Positions 35,689 through 43,802 of a stretch of DNA of 64,000 nucleotides are shown here, in pieces (positions within the stretch are counted from its first letter, which is position 1; every line of letters begins with the position of its first letter). A model generated the notes under the pieces. That model saw nothing but the letters and a program-made list of their open reading frames with translations. It had not been told where the DNA came from and did no database searches. This DNA comes from an uncultured Carboxylicivirga sp. (GTDB taxonomy: Bacteria; Bacteroidota; Bacteroidia; Bacteroidales; Marinilabiliaceae), in NCBI RefSeq assembly GCF_963674565.1, contig NZ_OY771430.1:3782001-3846000 (forward strand), given 5' to 3'. The position numbers and the translations under genes are program-made.

Positions 35689-35732
35689 GACGTAAATATA
35701 CGTCGAATAAATATGACGTACAAATACGTCAT
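35689..35732 (-). promoter_or_regulatory. ars promoter covered by two ArsR operator palindromes
   Basis: Two inverted repeats share the GACGTA/TACGTC half-sites: 35689-35704 (6-bp arms, 4-bp spacer) and 35713-35732 (ATGACGTA/TACGTCAT, 8-bp arms, 4-bp spacer). Their centres are 26 bp apart. The minus-strand promoter lies inside them: -33 TTG at 35723-35721, 20-bp spacer, -7 TATATTTA at 35700-35693. One operator covers each promoter element, and the arsR start is 18 bp further on. Confidence 0.85.
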
Positions 35733-35766
35733 ACTAAATTTTAATAAAATTCCGTTTTTGTGCAAT

Positions 35767-35793
35767 AAAAAAGGGAAGCGTTTGCTTCCCTTT
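35767..35793 (-). terminator. Rho-independent terminator after trpS
   Basis: GGGAAGC (35773-35779) pairs with GCTTCCC (35784-35790), extended by AAA/TTT; on the minus strand a T run follows. Confidence 0.88.
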
Positions 35794-35816
35794 CATATTC
35801 TATAAATGAATAATCT

Positions 35817-36911
35817 TTAAATATCCATATTCATTGCACTTCTGACTTCAATCAAGGTACTTTGAGCAACTTCCCTTGCTTCACCAATACCTTCTCTCAG
35901 AATATCCTTTACAAAATCAAGATTATTCTCAAGCTGAGTACGACGTTGACGAATCTCTCTAAAATGTTCGTTGATCGATTCTGTAACCACCTGTTTCAAT
36001 TTGCCAGCTCCCTGGTCCCCAATCTCAGCCGCCAGTTTTTCAGGAGAACCACCTGAAGCCAAAGCTGCAATACGCAATAAATTGGCAACCTCAGGACGAT
36101 TATCAGGATCGTAAGTAATCATGCGTTCCGAATCTGTCTTAGCCGACTTTACTGCTTTTAACGTCTCATCTTCAGTGGCCTTAATCATGATGGTATTGTT
36201 TCTACTCTTACTCATCTTCTGACCACCATCTAAACCTAAGATCATTGGTGTTTCACTCAATAATCCGGTTGGCTCACGAAAAACTTTTGCTTTAAATTTC
36301 TTATTAAAACGCTTAGCTATGTTACGAGTCAACTCAATGTGAGGTAACTGATCTTTTCCGACCGGAACCACATCACTTTTACAGAAAAGAATGTCAGCTG
36401 CCTGATGAACAGGATAAGTGTACATACCGGCATTAATCACATTTTGTCCTGATGCCTGAATTTCTTCCTTAATTGTTGGGTTTTTACTCAACTCTGCATT
36501 TGAAACCAACGAAAGAAAAGGTACCAATAACTGGTTTAATTCAGGGATATGACTGTGCGGAAAAATATGTGTTTTAAACTTGTGAGGATCCAAACCACAA
36601 GCCAGATAATCGATGGTTAATTCTAAAACAAATTTTGAAATATCTTTAAAAACATCCCTGTCAGTTAAAACCTGATAATCTGCAATAACAATAAAAGTCT
36701 CAACCCCCATATTCTGCAAACGAACACGATTTTGCAATGATCCAAAATAATGGCCGATATGAAGATTTCCTGTTGGGCGATCACCTGTGAGCACACGATG
36801 TTTTTGAGGATTCAATTGCAAATCAGCTTCCAACGCATGGCTTTTTTGTACAGCAATATCAAACGATGAATTACTGATTCCTTCAGTTTTTTCTATTGTC
36901 ATAACATTCAA
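35817..36911 (-). CDS. trpS: Tryptophanyl-tRNA synthetase
   Basis: The 364-residue class I synthetase charges tRNA-Trp. The ATP-binding HIGH motif appears as HIGHYFGS near residue 52 after TGDRPTGNL, and the KMSKS loop as KMSKSRNN near 233. Start at 36911 adds about 37 residues before the conserved core; another Met three codons later (36902) is equally possible. Single gene with its own terminator. No T-box or trp-attenuator-like leader was recognised upstream. Confidence 0.94.
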   Translation of the reverse strand: MNVMTIEKTEGISNSSFDIAVQKSHALEADLQLNPQKHRVLTGDRPTGNLHIGHYFGSLQNRVRLQNMGVETFIVIADYQVLTDRDVFKDISKFVLELTIDYLACGLDPHKFKTHIFPHSHIPELNQLLVPFLSLVSNAELSKNPTIKEEIQASGQNVINAGMYTYPVHQAADILFCKSDVVPVGKDQLPHIELTRNIAKRFNKKFKAKVFREPTGLLSETPMILGLDGGQKMSKSRNNTIMIKATEDETLKAVKSAKTDSERMITYDPDNRPEVANLLRIAALASGGSPEKLAAEIGDQGAGKLKQVVTESINEHFREIRQRRTQLENNLDFVKDILREGIGEAREVAQSTLIEVRSAMNMDI

Positions 36912-37092
36912 TCAATTAAAATCAACGAAGAAACTACAAACAATTTCTTCGGCTGACAGTATCTTTTAAAGCTTCGGATAAATCCGAAAACCTATTAATC
37001 ATTTTTAAAACAGGCACAAAAATGATAAAAATTAAGAAGACTTCCTCAAAAGCCTTCCAAGAATTTATATTACGGATGTGATTTATAAGAAA

Positions 37093-37533
37093 TCAAAACA
37101 AATCAATTACCTCAAGAGTCAGCAATGCCCATATAATATAGCGCACAAACTTACCGAGCAACATACCAATAGCGGCATTCCATACATTTACTTTTAGAAG
37201 GCCTAACAGAACTGCCAGTACATCACCCACACCCGGCAACCAACAAAAAAAAGAGATCCACAATTCCTTGCCCGCAATTTTATTTTGAGTCTTAACAATC
37301 TGCTCGTGCTTAATTCTCAGATATTTTTCGATCCATTCCGTTTTACCCAACCAGCCAATATAATAAGAACTCAATCCGCCTAACCAATTACCCAGTGTTG
37401 CCAATGCCAGACTCAGATACAAATCATAACCCGTTGCCAGCATTCCTGATAATATGGCTTCGGAACTGAACGGAACCACGGTGGCGGCCAGAAAAGAAGC
37501 AAAAAAAAGTGCTAAATATCCTGTTTCAAACAT
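37093..37533 (-). CDS. YqaA/DedA-like VTT-domain membrane protein
   Basis: The 146-residue protein has four to five membrane segments and the reentrant-loop pattern of VTT (SNARE-associated) proteins: FSSEAILSGMLATGY, GNWLGGLSSYYIGWLG, and FFCWLPGVGDVLAVLLGLL. It matches the short YqaA subgroup. DedA relatives act in lipid-carrier flipping; YqaA itself has no settled function. A -7 element TACTTTTG on the minus strand (37562-37555) lies 22 bp upstream of the start. Confidence 0.85.
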   Translation of the reverse strand: MFETGYLALFFASFLAATVVPFSSEAILSGMLATGYDLYLSLALATLGNWLGGLSSYYIGWLGKTEWIEKYLRIKHEQIVKTQNKIAGKELWISFFCWLPGVGDVLAVLLGLLKVNVWNAAIGMLLGKFVRYIIWALLTLEVIDLF

Positions 37534-37659
37534 CTAAACGAACTGAATTTGCAGCAAAAGTAAAAAAATTATCACCCTGATTGAAAAATATTTTCTTTCT
37601 AAAATCCTTGCTATTGAAGAGATTCATTAACAAACACAAATTTAGCAAGTAAAAAATAT

Positions 37660-37702
37660 GGTACTTTGTATTGCATAGTACCTGTTTTTGTATATATATT
37701 TG
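37660..37702 (+). promoter_or_regulatory. Promoter with inverted-repeat operator (PadR-type) for the PspC locus
   Basis: GGTACT (37660-37665) and AGTACC (37677-37682) form an inverted repeat with an 11-bp centre, overlapping the -33 TTG (37671-37673). A perfect -7 element TATATTTG lies at 37695-37702 after 21 bp. The position suits autoregulation by the PadR-type protein encoded 340 bp downstream. Confidence 0.65.
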
Positions 37703-37738
37703 CATTACCAATATCATTGTTTAAAACAGTATTCTGTC

Positions 37739-38011
37739 ATGAGACCATTTAGACGAAATAAACTTAAACGAGTTTTGTTAGCGCTGGCAATTCTTTCATT
37801 TGTCCCATTGAATTACGCCCAAATCTCAAAAACAGATTCACTTGAAAAAATTGAACTGATGAAGAAAAAAAGTTGTCAAACGGCAACACCTCAAAAGGAG
37901 AACTCAAGAAAACCAACTGACTCAATCAAAACAAAGAAAGACAGTTTGGATATAAGCCGGTGTTTTGAAAATGGATTCTTATTTAAGCAAAAACCACTTT
38001 CGAACATCTAG
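37739..38011 (+). CDS. Small exported hypothetical protein
   Basis: The 90-residue protein has a basic N-terminus (MRPFRRNKLKR) followed by a hydrophobic signal segment (VLLALAILSFVPLNYAQ, residues 12-28); the rest is polar, Lys- and Ser-rich, with two cysteines. No family was recognised. It is the first gene after the operator-bearing promoter and is followed 27 bp later by the PadR-type regulator, so it probably belongs to the same unit. Confidence 0.6.
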   Translation: MRPFRRNKLKRVLLALAILSFVPLNYAQISKTDSLEKIELMKKKSCQTATPQKENSRKPTDSIKTKKDSLDISRCFENGFLFKQKPLSNI

Positions 38012-38035
38012 AAACAAACCATTAATACTGCTTAT

Positions 38036-38371
38036 ATGAACGTAGAAAATATAAAAGCCCAAATGCGAAAAGGAGTGCTCGAATATTGCATCCTTTCGAT
38101 ACTGGCCAATAACGATGCATACGCTTCCGACATCATTAATACTTTAAAAGAAGCAAAGATGATTGTTGTTGAAGGAACCCTGTATCCATTACTAACCCGG
38201 TTGAAAAATGACAAACTTTTAAGTTATCGCTGGGAAGAATCAACCCAGGGACCGCCAAGAAAGTACTATGCTCTTACCGAAGAGGGTAAAACCTTTTTAA
38301 ATGAAATGGACTCGTCCTGGAAAGAATTAGTAAACGCAGTTGAATTGATCCACCAACCCAATAATTTATAG
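38036..38371 (+). CDS. PadR family transcriptional regulator
   Basis: The 111-residue winged-helix regulator shows the PadR pattern: LEYCILSILANNDAYASDII (helices 1-2), the recognition helix around VEGTLYPLLTRLKNDKLL (residues 40-57) and the wing SYRWEESTQGPPRKYYALTEEGK. Short members such as this dimerise through a C-terminal helix. It sits 2 bp before the first PspC gene, as is common in Bacteroidota, and probably senses envelope state or a small hydrophobic ligand. Confidence 0.93.
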   Translation: MNVENIKAQMRKGVLEYCILSILANNDAYASDIINTLKEAKMIVVEGTLYPLLTRLKNDKLLSYRWEESTQGPPRKYYALTEEGKTFLNEMDSSWKELVNAVELIHQPNNL

Positions 38372-38373
38372 CC

Positions 38374-39351
38374 ATGAACAAAACAGTAACTATAAATATA
38401 AACGGCAGTCAGTTTTTTATCGATGAGGATGCTTATGCCCGATTAAGTGACTATCTGAAAAAAATTGAACTAAGCTTTAAAAAACAGGAAAGCGGTGACG
38501 AGATTATCAAAGACATTGAATCGCGCATTGCTGAACTTTTTGAAGAAAAAATCAAACGCGAAACCGATGTGGTAACCATGCAAATGGTTGAGGAAATGAT
38601 TTCGATAATGGGTCAACCTGAAGATATTACCGGCGAAGAAGAAAAATCACAATCCAGTAGCCGTCCAACATCAACTGCCTTAGTTAAACCAAGCAAACGG
38701 TTTTATCGCGACATTGATAATCGAATCTTAGGAGGTGTTTGTGCAGGAATAGCAGCCTATTTCGACATCGATAGTATCATTGTTCGCATCATAGCATTGG
38801 TTTTGATACCTTTTACATCGGGTGCTATAATTTTAATTTATTTGGTTTTATGGATGGCACTTCCACCGGCAATCACAACTGCTCAAAAATTGGAAATGCG
38901 TGGAAAACACATTACTATAAACACTATTGAAGAATCAATTAAAAATGAATACGACGAGGTTAAAAAGAATTTGAAAAACTTCAAGCATTCTGAGACATAT
39001 AAAAAAGGTGAGAATTTTTTCAGCAGGTTTTCAAAATCAGATAAAACTGTATTAATAATCATAGCTGTCATATTAAGTATTTTTGCTTTCAGTCATTTTA
39101 TTGATTTTGGGAATCATCTGTTCCATGCACCTTTTGCTGTGTTTTCATCTTTAACACATGGCATAGCGCCAACATTCAATCATATTTTTTTCCCTGGCGC
39201 TCTGCCGATAATACTGGTACTATTGATTATTGGATTGATTTTCAAAACTATATTCAAGGTTATAGTCTATATTATCGCTTTCCTGTTACTCGGAGCATTA
39301 ATTCTTAAAGTTATATTCTGGATGTTCGGAGGTTTTCTTCTGATGGCATAA
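38374..39351 (+). CDS. PspC domain-containing membrane protein
   Basis: The 325-residue protein has an N-terminal soluble region shared with the second PspC protein of the locus (MNKTVTINING, IEDIESRIAELF-like segment), a PspC domain at about residues 107-166 (FYRDIDNRILGGVCAGIAAYF plus a membrane segment), a linker with helices and two or three further membrane segments at the C-terminus. PspC proteins take part in the phage-shock response to membrane damage; Bacteroidota carry such PadR-linked forms without PspA. Confidence 0.88.
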   Translation: MNKTVTININGSQFFIDEDAYARLSDYLKKIELSFKKQESGDEIIKDIESRIAELFEEKIKRETDVVTMQMVEEMISIMGQPEDITGEEEKSQSSSRPTSTALVKPSKRFYRDIDNRILGGVCAGIAAYFDIDSIIVRIIALVLIPFTSGAIILIYLVLWMALPPAITTAQKLEMRGKHITINTIEESIKNEYDEVKKNLKNFKHSETYKKGENFFSRFSKSDKTVLIIIAVILSIFAFSHFIDFGNHLFHAPFAVFSSLTHGIAPTFNHIFFPGALPIILVLLIIGLIFKTIFKVIVYIIAFLLLGALILKVIFWMFGGFLLMA

Positions 39352-39372
39352 CCCTATTTAAACCAAACCCCT

Positions 39373-39885
39373 ATGAAAAAGAAGACTTTTAAAATAACCT
39401 TACTAATAATCATCGGATTACTTTTAATCGGAAAGTTTACCAATATTTCTTATCAAAAGACCTCATACCATGAATCAATTTCGAGCTATTCAAAGGCTGA
39501 TTCAGATACAGAAGATTCAATTATAGGGTTTAATGAACCTTATGAAATTATATTACATGGACTCGACACCACGGATGATAAAAACATCAACCCGGATTGC
39601 TATCCAATACATGTCTATGTTGATCAGAAAAGCTCAATAGGCAAACTAATTTATATGCCTTTTTACAAACCAATCAGCATTGAGGCGGAGGGAACATTCA
39701 GTTGGAAAAATCCATCAAGTACCCAACAAACCCCAATGCATACAGAGAACTTTGATATGAAAGGACAGCTAAACATATTAGGATCATGCTCTGTAGAAGA
39801 GGCTCGACAAAAAGCGAACGAACACCTTTATACTAGCATTCAAAAGCATATTAAACGTGTTGTCTCTGACAAAATAAAAAGTTGA
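39373..39885 (+). CDS. Membrane-anchored hypothetical protein between PspC genes
   Basis: The 170-residue protein has a single N-terminal membrane segment (ITLLIIIGLLLIGKF, about residues 8-22) and a polar extracytoplasmic part with an isolated pair of cysteines. No family was recognised. It lies 21 bp after the first PspC gene and 28 bp before the second, so it is probably co-expressed with them. Confidence 0.7.
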   Translation: MKKKTFKITLLIIIGLLLIGKFTNISYQKTSYHESISSYSKADSDTEDSIIGFNEPYEIILHGLDTTDDKNINPDCYPIHVYVDQKSSIGKLIYMPFYKPISIEAEGTFSWKNPSSTQQTPMHTENFDMKGQLNILGSCSVEEARQKANEHLYTSIQKHIKRVVSDKIKS

Positions 39886-39913
39886 ATTTATCTAATTCTT
39901 TTACTTAACTATC

Positions 39914-41425
39914 ATGAATAAAACTATCAATATAAATCTCGACGGACGTGTTTTTCAAATTGAAGAGGATGCATACGAGAAACTAAAAAAATATCTGGAT
40001 ACTATTAAATCCAGATTAGGTAGAAACGAAGAAGCACAAGAGATCTTAGATGATATTGAAGCTCGTATCGCCGAACTATTTATTTACAAAAGCGGACAAG
40101 ATATAATTCGTCTTTCCCTGGTTGAAGAAATAATCGAAACCATTGGTGAACCGTCCGACATTGTTGATGAAGAAGATGCCGAAGAACCCAAGAAAGAATC
40201 GGAACAACAGTATTCTGCACCTCCTCCATATTATACACGAAAGGGACTTTACCGAAGTCGCGAAGACAGAGTGTTTGGAGGTGTTTGCGGAGGACTCGGA
40301 GCATATTTCGATATCGATCCTGTTGTGTTCCGCATCATAGCAGTTGTTACTACCTTACTTTCGGTTGGAGCAGTGCCGATTGTATATATTGTTTTGTGGA
40401 TTGCAATGCCAGAAGCACGCACCATTGAGCAACGTTTAAGAATGCGTGGTGGAGTAACCTTTAGAGATGTAAGTGATAATATCAAAAATGAATATAACTC
40501 GGTATCTGATAAGTTTAAAACATATACCAAGTCGCAAAATTACAGAAACATGCAATACCGCATGAATAAAACGGGAGATGCCATGGCAAATGGTTTAAAT
40601 GCCGTTCTGCGGGTTTTAGGTACCATACTGGGCATTGCGATCGTTTTATGGAGCGTTTTAAGCATCATGATTTTAACCGGAGTATTGGTACTTAAAGATT
40701 CAATGCCAGGTTTGGCAAGTTCTGTGGGTAATTTTTACATTACCAATGTTCCAAACTATTTTTTATCACACCTCGACCTTACACTTTTTAATATTGCTGC
40801 AGGTTTATTAATCGGGATTCCATTTTTGATCATCCTTTACCTGGGATTAAAATTGATCTTTCAGTTTAAATCTAATGGTAAGATTATAGGAATGACCGCT
40901 CTGGGATTATGGCTTGCCGGCCTTGTATTGTTATTCTTTACAGCTTTAAGAGTGGTAAAAGGATTTGAAGATGAAGGCACCATGTCCGAAACTCATCAAT
41001 TGATGGATACTTCTGCTGAAACAATTTACCTGAAAGTTGGTAACGACAGTAAACCATTTGGTAATAAAGAATATCTGCTTGAAATCAATAATCTTGAATT
41101 ATCTTCATTGGATGGCAAGCTGATTATTGAAGGCGATCCAAGAATTAATCTTACCAAAGGTGATAAGTTTGAAATTACCATAACCAAAAAAGCCAGAGGT
41201 ATTAATGAAGAAGAAGCTGAATTCAATGCTAATTCAACAGAATACTATTGGGCACAGAATGATTCAATCATTTATTTAGATCGTACTTATATGCTTGGAG
41301 ACGAGGCTCTGGCACGCAAGCAGGAAGTAGTTGTGAATATTGAAATACCTCACAACAAAAAACTGGAAGTCAGTCCTTACCTCGACAGACTAATAAATTA
41401 CAACGACGATTCAGATAATTATTAA
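39914..41425 (+). CDS. PspC domain-containing protein, long form
   Basis: The 503-residue paralogue starts with the same N-terminal module as the shorter PspC protein (MNKTINININ-like start, EDAYEKLKKYL, DIEARIAELF), then has a PspC domain at about 107-168 (RVFGGVCGGLGAYFDIDP), three membrane segments around 230-330, and a C-terminal extracytoplasmic beta-rich domain (about 345-500). The tail may be a sensor for envelope damage. The common N-terminal module shows that the two genes arose by duplication. Confidence 0.88.
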   Translation: MNKTININLDGRVFQIEEDAYEKLKKYLDTIKSRLGRNEEAQEILDDIEARIAELFIYKSGQDIIRLSLVEEIIETIGEPSDIVDEEDAEEPKKESEQQYSAPPPYYTRKGLYRSREDRVFGGVCGGLGAYFDIDPVVFRIIAVVTTLLSVGAVPIVYIVLWIAMPEARTIEQRLRMRGGVTFRDVSDNIKNEYNSVSDKFKTYTKSQNYRNMQYRMNKTGDAMANGLNAVLRVLGTILGIAIVLWSVLSIMILTGVLVLKDSMPGLASSVGNFYITNVPNYFLSHLDLTLFNIAAGLLIGIPFLIILYLGLKLIFQFKSNGKIIGMTALGLWLAGLVLLFFTALRVVKGFEDEGTMSETHQLMDTSAETIYLKVGNDSKPFGNKEYLLEINNLELSSLDGKLIIEGDPRINLTKGDKFEITITKKARGINEEEAEFNANSTEYYWAQNDSIIYLDRTYMLGDEALARKQEVVVNIEIPHNKKLEVSPYLDRLINYNDDSDNY

Positions 41426-41448
41426 CACCTGCACTTAAAACAAAAAAG

Positions 41449-41955
41449 ATGAAAACAATATCATTAATAATAGTTGTCTTACTAACAATAAACTTATCAA
41501 TTAATGCACAGAGCCGTCCATCTGACCGCTTATTTGAAAAAATGGCTTTGCAAAAAGGCATCACCATGCTTTCCTTTTCGAAGGAGATGCTTGACGCTGT
41601 TAACATGAACTTTGATAATGATAAAGGAGATAAAGAGAATAAGGTAAGAGGCGACTTACACGAAGTAAAAGTAGTTATCTATAAAGCACCTGAAGCGGGC
41701 GAAAGTATAGATTTCAGAGGAGAAACATTACGCTATTTACCACTCAATAAATTTAGAGTAATTGATGCAGAAGAATACGAAATTGATAACAAAAACGGCA
41801 CAGTTGACATTCGAGTAAATGGATCAGGCAGAAAAATCAAAGAATGTCATATTTTATTTCAAGGTGAAACCAATGGGGTATTACTTTCTTTCTTCGGAGA
41901 CTTTAAAGTGGAAGATGTCAAAGAAATGGCCGAGAAACTTGAAGACTATAAATAA
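41449..41955 (+). CDS. DUF4252 domain-containing exported protein
   Basis: The 168-residue protein has a signal peptide (residues 1-20, ending INAQ) and a small alpha/beta domain (EMLDAVNMNF near 50, VKVVIYKAPE near 73, GVLLSFFGDFKVEDVKEMAE near the end) like DUF4252 proteins found in Bacteroidota, whose function is unknown. It follows the long PspC gene by 23 bp and completes this envelope module. Confidence 0.78.
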   Translation: MKTISLIIVVLLTINLSINAQSRPSDRLFEKMALQKGITMLSFSKEMLDAVNMNFDNDKGDKENKVRGDLHEVKVVIYKAPEAGESIDFRGETLRYLPLNKFRVIDAEEYEIDNKNGTVDIRVNGSGRKIKECHILFQGETNGVLLSFFGDFKVEDVKEMAEKLEDYK

Positions 41956-42024
41956 TTCCAAGGAACGGTTCTCTATTTTTAAACTGCAAATACAGAACCG
42001 TTCCTATACAAATAAAAAAGTAAC

Positions 42025-42393
42025 ATGTCTTTTCTAGGAAATATTATCTGGCTTCTTTTTGGTGGTTTTATGATTGCCATCGAATACTTTATCAGTAGTT
42101 TGGTAATGATGTTTACCATTATAGGAATACCGTTTGGATTACAAACTATGAAACTTGGAATACTGGCACTTTGGCCTTTTGGCACAAAAGTAGGTTATAA
42201 TCCTCAGGCTTCCGGATGCTTAAACACCATAATGAATGTGATCTGGCTGATATTCGGCGGGTTTATCATTGCACTGACCCACGTTTTTTGGGGAATAATA
42301 CTTGCTATTACCATCATTGGAATTCCATTTGCCCGTCAGCATTTTAAACTGGCTGGTGTGGCATTAACACCTTTTGGAAGAACGATTAATTGA
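42025..42393 (+). CDS. YccF domain-containing membrane protein
   Basis: The 122-residue protein consists of two copies of the YccF unit, each with hydrophobic segments and the NIIWLLFGGFMIA / NVIWLIFGGFIIA signature (residues 4-16 and 67-79), and GIPFG / GIPFA loops. Its function is unknown. It lies at the end of the PspC run, 69 bp after the DUF4252 gene. Confidence 0.9.
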   Translation: MSFLGNIIWLLFGGFMIAIEYFISSLVMMFTIIGIPFGLQTMKLGILALWPFGTKVGYNPQASGCLNTIMNVIWLIFGGFIIALTHVFWGIILAITIIGIPFARQHFKLAGVALTPFGRTIN

Positions 42394-42403
42394 TCGATTT
42401 TAC

Positions 42404-42529
42404 GATGTGTCGATTCCCAATTGCAGTGTTTAATTGTTAATTTGCGGAATTGTTAAGTTGTATCATTTACAATTCAACAACTCAGCAGCTCGGCAATTAA
42501 ACATTGTCTAATAAATTAATTGACACATT
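42404..42529. repeat. Palindromic intergenic element, copy B
   Basis: This is a nested imperfect inverted repeat of about 126 bp between two convergent genes. Outer arms: GATGTGTCGATT (42404-42415) with AATTGACACATT (42518-42529), 10 of 12 paired. Middle arms: CAGTGTTTAATTG (42424-42436) with CAATTAAACATTG (42494-42506), 12 of 13. Inner GTTGTA/TACAAT segments close the structure. Shared words link it to the element at 32389-32468. Confidence 0.65.
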
Positions 42530-42538
42530 GATAATCGA

Positions 42539-43048
42539 CTAATCGGCTACCGTGTATCGCCATGGTTTTAGCTTCCATTCATCCGGCGCATAATCAATCC
42601 CAATCCTGGGAGAGGTGGCATACTGTAACTTTTCTGAACCATTTTCTATCCACATTCTGGAAGATGTAATGATATTTTCACCATAAAATGTTTTGTCCAA
42701 TTGAAGAGCTTTACCAACTCTGCCCGGGCCGTTAACATTTTTCAATCCTCTTATTAATACAGCTTGCGGATGATCTGTTGGGCCCGTTACAACATTCAAT
42801 AACCAATACATACCGTAGATGAGATAAACATATACTACTCCTCCTTCAGCATACATCACTTCCGTTCTTGGAGTTCTGCCTTTTCGCGCATGACAGGCTT
42901 CATCTTCTTCCCCTCTGTAAGCTTCTGTTTCGGTGATTTGCCATTTTTCTGTTGTTCCATCATCAAAAACACGTACCAAAATCTGTCCAATTAGATCAGG
43001 AGCAACTTCCAATACATCTTTCCTAAAATAAGAATGTTCTAACTTCAT
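42539..43048 (-). CDS. DNA-3-methyladenine glycosylase (AAG/MPG family)
   Basis: The 169-residue enzyme removes alkylated purines (base-excision repair). Seen: ITETEAYRGEEDEACHARKGRTPRTEVMY near residues 38-66 with the catalytic Glu, YVYLIYGMYWLLNVV near 74, LIRG near 97 and the NGPGRVGKAL segment near 105. It is somewhat shorter than bacterial relatives (around 180-200 residues) but the core is complete. It precedes the palindromic element and converges with yccF. Confidence 0.92.
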   Translation of the reverse strand: MKLEHSYFRKDVLEVAPDLIGQILVRVFDDGTTEKWQITETEAYRGEEDEACHARKGRTPRTEVMYAEGGVVYVYLIYGMYWLLNVVTGPTDHPQAVLIRGLKNVNGPGRVGKALQLDKTFYGENIITSSRMWIENGSEKLQYATSPRIGIDYAPDEWKLKPWRYTVAD

Positions 43049-43102
43049 GATATAACGCTAAAACAGTTTTAATAATAATGGATTAAAAACATACCAACTA
43101 CT

Positions 43103-43570
43103 TTAATACTCAATTTTATCATCCTTTTGATCCCAAAGTTTAAAGGCTTCGATGGCTTTTTTAGGTAAAACCTGCATGGTTGGAATACTTCTTTCATTAA
43201 TAGGTTTGTCAATCTCATCATAGATAAACTGGTCGTCAAATCCAATTTTGGCAGCATCAACCTTGGTGTTTCCATAATAGATAGTCTTCAGTCGAGCCCA
43301 GTAAATGGCACCCAGACACATCGGACAAGGTTCACAGGATGTATATATTTCACAATCTGACAAATCAAAAGTTCCCAAATTTTTTGAAGCTTCTCTAATG
43401 GCACTTACTTCTGCATGCGCAGTTGGATCACAATTAGCTGTAACCCTGTTTACTCCTCGCCCAACGATAACATTATCCCGCACAATCACCGCTCCAAAAG
43501 GTCCTCCTCCATTCAATACATTATTTTTTGAAAGCTCAATTGCCTCAGTCATCCACTTCGTCTTTTCCAT
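43103..43570 (-). CDS. guaD: Guanine deaminase-like nucleoside/base deaminase
   Basis: The 155-residue zinc deaminase has the HAEVSAIREA metal and proton-shuttle motif (His and Glu near residues 53-55) and the PCPMCLGAIYWARL zinc-binding pair of Cys near 83-86. The sequence and the C-terminal FKLWDQKDDKIEY tail fit the GuaD/YkfA-like guanine deaminase group of the CDA superfamily; tRNA adenosine deaminase TadA is a less likely alternative. It is a single gene 54 bp upstream of the glycosylase gene on the same strand. Confidence 0.85.
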   Translation of the reverse strand: MEKTKWMTEAIELSKNNVLNGGGPFGAVIVRDNVIVGRGVNRVTANCDPTAHAEVSAIREASKNLGTFDLSDCEIYTSCEPCPMCLGAIYWARLKTIYYGNTKVDAAKIGFDDQFIYDEIDKPINERSIPTMQVLPKKAIEAFKLWDQKDDKIEY

Positions 43571-43672
43571 ATCAAGTTAAAATTAGGCCAAACAAGATGG
43601 CGCTTTTTTCATGAACGAACAAAATCTTCTCTTTTTTTTATTCTAACATTAGTAAATAACAAATAATTAGAG

Positions 43673-43802
43673 TACTTTTGCGGCCGATTATTATCCGATC
43701 TGAAAAGTTGATTTATTCTTTTTACTGATTTCGGGGTGGGATCCGGAGTTGGTTAGGGAATTTTTCGCTTTTGCAATTTGTTATAAATAATAAAGTTAAG
43801 AA
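43673..43802 (+). promoter_or_regulatory. rplM promoter and structured leader
   Basis: A perfect -7 element TACTTTTG is at 43673-43680; transcription would begin near 43687, leaving a leader of about 115 bases before rplM. It contains CCGATC/GATTTCGG-like complementary segments and a G-rich stretch (43732-43757). An L13 leader that mediates autoregulation has been described in Bacteroidia; this may be one, but I could not verify the consensus. Confidence 0.5.

Noticed and set aside
35676..35765. 30-residue N-terminal extension of ArsR
   Set aside because: It would be encoded by the operator and promoter region; the ArsR fold starts at MAEAKFQ.
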